64,000 bases of DNA from Neonectria sp. B-13 (Eukaryota > Ascomycota > Sordariomycetes > Hypocreales > Nectriaceae): the NCBI GenBank assembly GCA_002682825.1, contig NOKP01000014.1, positions 124,001 to 188,000 of the forward strand, in the 5' to 3' direction. The notes beneath the pieces were generated by a model that did not search any database, was not told where the DNA came from, and was given only the letters and a program-made list of their open reading frames with translations. Shown in pieces: positions 55,604 to 64,000 of the stretch. Within the stretch, counting starts at the first letter, position 1. The number at the start of each line of letters is the position of its first letter. A program made the translations under genes and the position numbers.

Positions 55604-58600
55604 TTGTAATCACCCCTTTCATTATTGATACTTTGTACGCTTCACCGAGGCTTTCGATTTTGCTTTTGCTATCCCGCGCGTCTATATATACAACTACATC
55701 TATTTTAGTGTTTTCTTTTTCTGGCCGGCGCCAGAGGCATTTCACAGCAGCCAGGGCTTCAAGCGTCGGCGTTTGGGTAGATCCTGTAGAAAGGGGGAGG
55801 GCGGACGAAGCAAAGGGACGAAAGGGCTTGTTAATTTGCTTTCTGGGTAACACTAACTGGGATTTCCGGTTTCGCTTTCGCTTTGGCACTTGCAAAGGAT
55901 GGCAATCGAGTTGCGCTTCCACACGGATGGCCGCTAGTACGTACGGACGAAGTGCATTTGAGGGACAGAAAGGGGGATTGGGGACGGACTACGATACGAG
56001 GCCTGCAGTATTACCTACAACCACTCATCGGTTACTACGTTATTTGGAAAAGGAGCCCCTACTTCTTGCTATTAATCTTGGATCACTGGAGATTACCGTT
56101 GAAAGTTGTGTGTGTGGACAAGAGAGAGACGGAGATAATGTATCCTAGAATGAAGTTGTGGATCGGATCATGTCGATCACGCTCAATCAAACAAGCCATC
56201 TCAAAGCTTGGCCAAACCTTGTCATCTCCTTGAAGAGTGGCTGTCGTTACGGCTCATATCTGATACTTACTGCCGAATAATGAGGAGCATGAGAAGATGA
56301 TTCTCCCACATGCTCCCTCGGGAATGGAAGCGGCCGGCCGTCGCATGGAACTTGTCAACCACGTTCATGACAACGTGGTGGGTGCCAGCTGCGATGAGCC
56401 TGAAGGGGGAGGGTCGCCGGGCTGCAACAGACTCAATTGGGCATATATCAATCTCTGCGTCGGGTGTTGGTTTTCTTGGGATTTAGCAACCAGCGATCGC
56501 AAGACTTCATCGTTGCTCACTTGCCGCTTTCGTTGCTTGCATCCTTCAAACATCCTCCGCTAGCCTTGGCCCTTGGGACCAGGGTGGTCAAGGAACAGAT
56601 CACAACCAAATCGGGGCGACGCAAGCGTAACGGCTCCCCTGCGACACCATCTTGATGGGAAATGGGACGTTTCCTCTTTCGCAAGCGCCGCCATGTTTTG
56701 ACGTGTTTGAGCTTGTGAAGTTTGTGGGCGTTCGTCCTGACGTTTCTTCCGGAGCTAACCAGGGATCGTCGAAATAGCAGCTTCATTCACAGTAGTCTAC
56801 GCCCAAACTTTGACTCCAGTGAGGTGTCATCGTGCGTTTCCAAGGACGCGTTAGCAACCGGCGATAAACTTTCCGACAGGCTCGTAGTAGCGAGACAGCC
56901 GGGCACGGCATGAAGCCAGGTCGTTCAAGCGAGAAAATGTTGCCTACTCCATTCTTGCTTCGTGGTCCTGTCCCGACAGCAAGGTAGCGACGCTAATAAG
57001 AACCAGTTCTCTTTTGCTTCTGCAGGACCCGGGCTGGCGGGAAGCAACTCCACGGTAAAAATGGCATGTTTCTGGCAGCAATCGTGCTCAGTGACAACTG
57101 ACAGACACTCGGCACTGCGCAGATGGTTTGGGATGGGTTCATGTCAGGGTTACGGTAGCAGAGGCCAAAACCCCGCTGGTCCCAAATGCATGCGAGTCCG
57201 TCCAGGGAAGCCCAACTACTCGGGAAGCACGACACCAGACGGATGGTTGAGGGCCAGGAACATGCCAGCAACGGAAGGCACTCTAGTTCCCCGGCGCTAA
57301 CCCTCCGAAGGGCGGAGCAGGCGCAGCAGCAGGGAATGTCGACTTTTTGGGACAGCGAACATTGAAGGTGGCCGGAACTTGGATGGCTGGATGGTCGCGG
57401 CACAGGACCGGGGTGCAAGGATTTCGCATTGTCGAGCATGGAGATCAACATGGGCTGGACGGTTCGACGAGAGAGTTGGGTCGCATTCGGGGCGTCGTCC
57501 GGCTGGAGAACGTAAGGCGGAGGAGGGGACGGAGCAGGAGACGGAGGGGAGACGGGGGTCCGCCGAACTCTGTTATCACTGGCCGGCATCTTTGTCAAGC
57601 TTTCCCACGTCCCTCCATGCCCCTCCACTTCTAGCGGGTGTCGTTGGGTCCGGTGGCCTTCTGTCAAGATGGCACAGACCGGAAGGGGCAGTGTCCAGTC
57701 ATGCTCTCAGCACGTTCCCGAGGAGGGGAATCGTTTGCTAAGCGGCAGTTTCATGCGCATCGCGACCCAAAACTGTCACACCGACTTGTGCCTCTGGCCC
57801 GGGGGCTGCATAAACCACGGCGCCGTACATGGACTTGCAGTATTTCCGAGACGAGGGGGAGGAGTCGGATATGCGGTACGGAGTCGCAAATGGACGTAGG
57901 TAGGTTGGTTTTGGGGCGGTTTGCTTTGTGTGGTTTGCCTGCACATGGGCATGCGCCTGCGCCGTTTGTGCCTGCGCCGCTTGTGCTTATGCTTGTGCCT
58001 GTGCCTGCACCTGCGCCTTTGGTGGTGACCGTTGGAGCGGCCTAGGAACCCGTTGGCCTGGGAGAGGCCCTGTGGGGGACGCGACGAGGGGATGGGAGGA
58101 TGCTGTTGCATTTGCCGAACAGTGGCCGCGCGCAGCGCGCGCAGCGTGTCCAGGCATGTCTAGGGTGGGTGGGAGGTCCGGGTGGAATGTGGGCAAGCGG
58201 GAAGCTCGGCTTGGAGCCGAACCGCCTTTGTATGTAAGTGCGTCCGTACTTGCATTCGAGGGGACAGTTGGCGATTGGCGCGATTGAGGCGGGACTGCAG
58301 CCCGGAGGATGGAGTTGCTTGCGAGGGTGAGGCAGATGTTTGGCGGATAATGTATGTCCAGCATGTAAGTGGTTGGCCACATTGGATCGGGGTAATGCTA
58401 GGGTCTCTCGTCTCGATGAGTTTGCTTTCGTCTTTTGCCGGTAAGGGGAAAGGGAATGGGTGACGAGCGGTTGATGATCCATGAAATCCACGAGGGAAGC
58501 AAGATGGCGAGGACGAGGATGAGGACTGGACGGGAGGCGCGGATGTGGAAGTGGCCCGGATGACGACGGTTCCTTCCGCAGTTGTCAGATCCCGTGGAGA

Positions 58601-59182
58601 ACGAAGCCCTAACATGACGACTGAACCTATAGCAGGCAGGAACTTGGCAAAACGGCAGAGGGCAGGCAGGCACACAGGCACAACATACGCGCTTTCCCGA
58701 TCCATCCAGATCTCGTATACTCTAGGTCTACGCACGTACCTGCCTTGTTGCCATTGCTAATAAGTAGGTAGTAAGGTGGATTGAAAAGTCAATGCATCTA
58801 TTCATGGCTCCAAGCTCCTTGACGTAGTACGAGTAAAACAAAGCCCATTGAGCATCTGTCATTGACCCAGGTTGTTTCCTCAATCCTCAATCCCAGATCT
58901 TGGCTTGGGAGGCGTTGTTTTGCATGACAAGCCATCGGTAAGCGCTCGCGACCATTGGCTCTTACATCACAGGAGCTCAACCTGGAGCTTGCGGCTGCAT
59001 CCTCGACGTCAGGCCAAGGCAAGCTGCAGTCCATACGAATTTTCTGCAGCTGACGGGGCGGGATAGTCGGTCAAAGACGGAGGCCGGCATACGAATAACT
59101 GGAGAGGAAATGCAGTCTCACAGTACGAAATGCAAAGCAGGGAGCGGCATGTGAGTATGAGGGACTCGGTAGGTTTAGGTTG

Positions 59183-59222
59183 CAGACTCTCAGACTTTCA
59201 GACTCTCAGACTCTCAGACTCC
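59183..59222. repeat. 8-nt tandem array, CAGACTCT x5
   Basis: Five contiguous 8-nt units; units 1, 3 and 4 are identical, unit 2 (CAGACTTT) and unit 5 (CAGACTCC) each differ at one base. Non-coding. Confidence 0.92.
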
Positions 59223-59697
59223 CCATATACGAGCATACGGGGCGTACGGGCGTACGGGCATCCACAAGACACTTGCTACTACTAGGTACCGAATACTCGC
59301 TCGCAATGGATGTCTGAATTTGTCCCTCCCGTCTCGGCACTGGAAATTCCCGCCCCGCCTCTTCACCACTTCTTCTCCTCCCTTTCTCCTCTTTTCCTTC
59401 CGTATTGCTGATGGTTGATGGCCGATGTGGTGGTCTTGGGTCCTGGGTCTTGTGCTGACGGTACTCCGTACTTTTTCTCTTTTTGTGGCCCCGTCCATCC
59501 ACACCAACTTAAGGGGAGAAAAAAAAAGGTACCGGTTATGCAGGTTGCTACGTAGGGCAGGAACTGGAGGCATGCATGCCAGGGGAAGGAGTGAGGGGCA
59601 GGGTTTTCCGGAAGCAAGCAAAGCCACTCAAGGACGACGACACACGTCACGGCACCTTCTTTTGCCCACTTCAAGTTTTGGTACCAAGGTAGGTATC

Positions 59698-59725
59698 TGC
59701 CTATTCGTACGTACGAATATAGGCA
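59698..59725. repeat. inverted repeat centred on GTAC|GTAC
   Basis: The core ATTCGTACGTACGAAT (59703-59718) is a perfect 16-bp palindrome. Arms extend to TGCCTAT on the left and ATAGGCA on the right with a two-base offset. Confidence 0.9.
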
Positions 59726-62016
59726 GGCACGAAAGAAGCAAAACAGATGGGCCACGATGACATCCCACCCTCCAGGAAAAAGAAAGTGGAAAGAGCGGGC
59801 ATATCCTCAGCATCGGTACTATTCTGCAGCTTGGCCGCTTGTACGAGTCTCACCTCTAATTGATTAATTCTCCAACGTCAACCCAACACTCCAAGTCCAA
59901 CAACACGACACGACACGATACAACGCACCCCATTCTAACGCAGCGAACGCGACAAACGCAGCAACCGCAGATAACACCACCAGCACGGCCAGCAGCGTCG
60001 TAATCGAAGCTTCCACGGCTTCTGGCGCCCCCTTCGGCACGCGGCCACTCGGGGCCCGCCCGCCCAGTGTCTAGCGCCCTATTCGTACATAGTACGTCTA
60101 CTGGCTCACCCACAGCATGATGGATGCATCCCACCGCCGCGCGCCCACGCTCCGAGGGATAGCTCCAGTCAGGGGTGGGTGGTGGAGCGTGACAGGGCAC
60201 GACGCAATCCACCTTTTCCCAGACTTGTCCCCGATTTGTCTCTGGCCTCAAGTCGCTGGCCTCAAGCCCCCAGGATCTGGGTCACTTGCTGGCCCTTGTT
60301 GCTATTGGGGTCCCTGAAGGGCCTGTGAATGCTGTGGACCCCGATTCTCTCTCCCAGTCACACAGTCTCACCCGCATTGTCCCCTTCGTTGTTCGGAGAG
60401 TCGGTGCTTCTCCCCTGACCGCCGAACGCGGCCCTTGCCCTGGCCCCTGTCTTGCCTGCGGACCCTTCGCTGCTTGTACAGAGCACACACCGGCGCAGCA
60501 AGCTGATGCAACTGGAAAGTCAACAAGGTTTTCTGGCAACAGAAACACAGGGAACCCCATCCTGGATTCTAGGCATCGCGTCTGCTGCAATGCTTCTTCG
60601 GACTTCTACCTCAGCTTGGCCGGATTAAGCTCCCTTCGCGGCATTGACAGCATTTCGATCCAGGTCTTGCGCTTGGGATTGGGTCACAGGCGCAATGAGT
60701 CGCGTTTGGTGCTCCAATATCGTTCATCAGACCCAGTGCTGCGGGCCGTCGAGATGGACATAGCATGGTCAGTCGGCGTTTGGGAATCATGTGTCCCTTG
60801 TGCTGCTCTGTTCATCCTCACCCTAGATTTGGAACGGAGACCCTAAGCCGGGAACCGCGCCGTCTGTGCGCTGGGCCGCCGCACAAGAAGCTGCCCAGCT
60901 TGCCAGCCCAGCGACTACTAACTAGCCCCACGAGCCAGTGTTTCTCCTGTCCTCTGGCTTGGTTCCCTCGTGGGGTTGGCGAGGGAGGATGGCTGCCCCT
61001 GGTTGCTGGGTCCCCTGCTGCCCTCTCCTCTTTGAGACTGAGACATCCCGCCTCCCGATCCTCATTCTCTCATGGTGAGGATTAGATGCTGGGATTTTAT
61101 TACATCTTTTGTTACTGACCTACCACATTGAGCCGGGTGTTGATGAAGGTTGGACTCACAGGGCAGGAAACACAACTTTATCCTTGTCCATGCCGAATAC
61201 CAACCGCCTTACCCTTATCGGGCTTGACGACTATCCTCTCTGGGATCGTGGCCTAGCGGTTGGTCTTGACGCAGCTCGTGCGTCACCTGCCTGCTCCAAG
61301 ACGCACCGGGATGCACAAGACGCACCAGATCTGTCCAGAAACGGCCAGTTGTTGACGACAATCTGGCTGTCTGGCCTGATATACAGTGGGCGCGATTTAT
61401 AGCCTCTTGAGCTGGATCTCATTATCTCGACCTCAAACAACCACGTTCTCCAAATCGACGCTACCGTTTAGCCAACAGTTGAGGCGTTATTGTTTGGACG
61501 ACGTGCCTGTAGACATCATTCATCATGAGGCAATCTGTGATGTGGCCCCATACAATTGCTCGCCCAGTCGCAGTTTGTCTCAACTCGCCCGTCCTGAGGC
61601 TAAAAACGCACCACAACTGTTCGCGATTCCCTAAGCCAGCCCTTCGCTCAGGGCCCGCCCGTGGCGGACAGCGCTCTAGCGCGCCATGAGAATAGTTGCG
61701 TTAACTAGTCTTGCTCGGGACAGCTTTCGGAGCTCAGGTACCGGAGTCCAAGGTGGCTTCCAGGACCACCGACTTCACCACTTGGTGCTGACAGCGCACC
61801 CACAGAAACCTGGAGACGGCGTGGAATATGTCATTACCATTGGCAACGGCGCAGTACGGCACGGTCTCACCAAATATCCACAAGCGCAAGAACACGACCA
61901 ACAGAGCGGCTTGTGGGAAGGGCTCCGAGACTGTGGGCGGAAATGCGGTGGTGAGGGTGACAAGCCAGGAACCCTTGTGCCATTCGCCGACCGTCCTCAA
62001 GGACCGGTGGCTTGGT

Positions 62017-62098
62017 GCTTCTGCTTCTGCTTCTGCTTCCAGATGTGTCTCTTCTGTCGGTGGGTGTCCTTCCACAGCCGCAGCCGCAGCCGCAGCCG
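62017..62098. repeat. (GCTTCT)n and (CAGCCG)4 hexanucleotide repeats
   Basis: Three GCTTCT units plus a GCTTCC at 62017-62040, and four CAGCCG units at 62075-62098, 35 nt apart. Non-coding as far as can be seen. Confidence 0.85.
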
Positions 62099-63809
62099 CG
62101 TCAATATCGCTCTGCCGGCATTTCCTAGTGCCAATACCCGTCAGTCAGCCTGTACCCGTCGGCCTGCGACGTCCGCTGCCATTGCTGAAGCCGGCTTTGC
62201 AGGGTGACGTTTCCATCCCCTCCCTGGGTCCGGCTTGGCGGAGCTGCTGTTCTGTGCTTATGCCTTGTTCTCTCTGTTTAAATGCAGAGGTGGCGCTGTA
62301 CGGATCACCAAGGCCCTGTCTGCTGGCACACGACGCGCATGTCCGCACGAGCAACTACGTACCTACTTAGGTACAAAGGACAACCTCTACTAGTACGTCA
62401 GTTAGTCTTGGACGGTGCGCACTCCACTCCGTGGGACCTCAGTGGAGCTGCTGCGACTTCGTTCCTGCATTGCTCAGGGAGCCGGTCCCCAGAAGGCCGA
62501 CCGACTAGGAGAAAACTGGGCTAGGAGCGGTGCCTCGGTGCAAGACGGCAGGGCCCCGAGGCCCTGAGCACGACGCGGCCGATATCACTGGGTGCTCTTC
62601 CCCGACGCTCGCTCTTCTCCTGGGTGGTACTTGGTACCGGTCCCAGCCAAACTCGATCAGCGAGCTTCGAAACGAAACCCACTTGCTGATCCTCCCGATG
62701 CCTGTTGTTTTGGCGGATACTGGCCATGTCCTGCCTCGCCTGTCTTAGCCTGCGGCACGCAGAAGAGCTTGGACTCTGATGGCATCGCGATTTGTGTAGG
62801 AGCAGCTCCTCGTACCTGCGGTCCTGCAGGTAGCTCTGCCCGCCCGATCCTGGCCCTATATGGAAGTCTCCTAACATGCTCCTCGCTGGCAGAGCTCTGG
62901 GGCTTCCGGCTCTTTCTCCCTCATCCCATGGTTGAGAGCACGCCAGTCGTAGCGGTCGATCGACACACATTGCGTCGCCCAACCATGGCACCCGCTCCTT
63001 GTTGTTGCTTCTGTGGACTTGAAGAAAATTTCCTTTCTTTTCTTCTTTCCTTTTCCGACTCTGCCTTTCGCTTCTTGACGTGTGTTGTGTGTGCTGGCGT
63101 CTACAATGCCCGTAGCGTACACAGCCCCTACTTACTTGCCTCCGGCTTGTCGAGACGCAGCAGTCGAATGCCATCTAAAACACACCCCGTTGCTATTTGG
63201 GGTTGAGGCGTGCGGTCGCACCACAACCAGCCTCACGTCGCCTTACCACGAGTCCGACATGGCATGAGACTGTGGTAGCTGTACAGTGAGTGTCCCGTTG
63301 CCCGTCTGATCGATCCATTGCTCCTAGGCGGGCCCCTGCTGCGACCTCTCCCCCCCCCCCAGATTCCCGGGGTCGTGCCCGTCGAGCCAGGCCAACCCAA
63401 CCACGGAGTTCCGTCGAAGGGGTCCCCCTGGACCACCACCCTAGTCTTTCCTAGCCCCCAGCTCCGGGCTTGTCTAATCTTGGGAGGGTACCAGTCGCCT
63501 TGCCCCAAGATTGCATCAATCTCTTTGCTCCCAGGCCGTCTTATATTATACATAGCTCCGTCACCTTGACTGAGTCCTGGTCACCTCCCCCACCTTCTTC
63601 TGCAATAGGATCGATCTTGGTCCGTCTACTCTTACACCTCTGGCCTCTCACCTGTCGCATCTACGGAGCCTCAGAACCTGTCGTTTTCCCCTCACTAGCC
63701 ATCCCACAAAACAAAAACATCAGCAACTCTGGATCTGTATCATCGACTAATTATTAGAGGGCACGCCTCGCCGTCGCCCTCTGCGCCCTAGAGGCCCCGA
63801 GCCGCCGCC

Positions 63810-64000
63810 ATGTGGGCTTCTAACATGCCTTACTACTCAGAGTATCACTCTGCACGTCCCGAGCGTGACGCCAATCTTAATGTTCTCTCGAAATCGGCCT
63901 TGTCTACCGTGTCTGGAATGACGCCTAACGACATAAACACCGGCAGCAACCACAACAACAACAATGGCAGCACTAGAGATATCGACCTCCCACTGCAGTC
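63810..64000 (+). CDS. unidentified protein, N-terminal 63 codons, cut by window edge
   Basis: The open frame starts at an ATG in a good context (GCCGCCATG) after a 544-nt ATG-free, CT-rich leader and continues off the right end. The visible sequence begins MWASNMPYYSEYHSARPERD and contains NHNNNN. It is polar and low in complexity, the type of N-terminus often seen in fungal regulatory proteins, but I cannot name a family from it. The very long gene-free region upstream also fits a regulatory gene. Both points are inference. Confidence 0.6.
   Translation, partial: MWASNMPYYSEYHSARPERDANLNVLSKSALSTVSGMTPNDINTGSNHNNNNGSTRDIDLPLQ

Larger units (their letters stand above)
55604..63809. other. 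8.2 kb gene-free region upstream of the edge gene
   Basis: This is the largest gap in the window. The frames present are short and overlap on both strands, and none shows a domain that I know. It contains a GTAC palindrome cluster (59698-59725), an 8-nt pentamer array (59183-59222), GCTTCT and CAGCCG repeats (62017-62040, 62075-62098) and an 11-C run (63350-63360). The last 544 nt before 63810 have no ATG on the plus strand and are CT-rich, as expected of a leader. Both flanking genes point right, so most of this DNA probably belongs to the edge gene's promoter or to unrecognised transcripts. Confidence 0.5.

Noticed and set aside
60286..60846. 186-codon plus-strand frame in the 8.2 kb gap
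   Set aside because: No domain, no splice-consistent neighbours, and composition unlike the real genes nearby.
62521..63206. 204-217-codon frames on both strands
   Set aside because: They overlap each other in opposite directions with no family resemblance; likely chance in GC-rich DNA.
1..64000. tRNA, rRNA, CRISPR arrays, transposases or a secondary-metabolite cluster
   Set aside because: I looked for B-box-like GTTCGA contexts, terminal inverted repeats with a transposase, and clustered biosynthetic enzymes, and found none that holds up.

Overview
The window is nuclear DNA of a filamentous ascomycete. Genes carry short (about 50-300 nt) GT-AG introns with CTAAC/CTGAC-type branch points, 5' leaders are CT-rich, coding GC is high, and the gene set is typical of Sordariomycetes. 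Hypocreales is a guess from overall style only. There are no tRNA, rRNA, CRISPR or intact transposon genes that I can support.

I reconstructed 18 complete genes and two edge-truncated ones. Exon joins were checked by reading phase. From left to right: uL23 ribosomal protein (5' part, -), BMT2 rRNA methyltransferase (+), UTR4 enolase-phosphatase (-), a gene-free stretch of 4.8 kb, a Ran1/Ksp1-like protein kinase (+) behind a long ATG-poor leader, an AVT1-like vacuolar amino-acid transporter (-), RMP1 of RNase MRP (+), TUP1 corepressor (-), a 5.5 kb gap, ERG3 sterol C-5 desaturase (+), a DUF2015 membrane protein (-), eL28 ribosomal protein (+), a 3.6 kb gap, cytosolic-type malate dehydrogenase (+), TRAPP subunit TRS33 (-), a SIZ/PIAS SUMO ligase (-), a DUF2423 nucleolar-type basic protein (+), LAS21/GPI7 (+), condensin subunit YCG1 (-), NOP4 (+), an unidentified 354-aa protein (-), a NIPA-type magnesium transporter (+), an 8.2 kb gap, and the first 63 codons of an unidentified protein (+).

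Housekeeping genes dominate. Ribosome production is over-represented (uL23, BMT2, eL28, NOP4, RMP1, probably the DUF2423 protein). Several lie in head-to-head pairs with short shared promoters: uL23/BMT2 and YCG1/NOP4. There is no sign of a secondary-metabolite cluster, a defence island or a mobile element, so I do not see a clear new multi-gene system.

The unusual features are regulatory and structural. A 1.45 kb kinase leader contains only two ATGs, and each opens a Met-Ser-Leu-stop uORF. Four long gene-free blocks flank likely regulatory genes (kinase, TUP1, the edge gene) and are dotted with GTAC-rich palindromes. There is a GC-AG intron in the SUMO ligase, and a DWG in place of DFG in the kinase.
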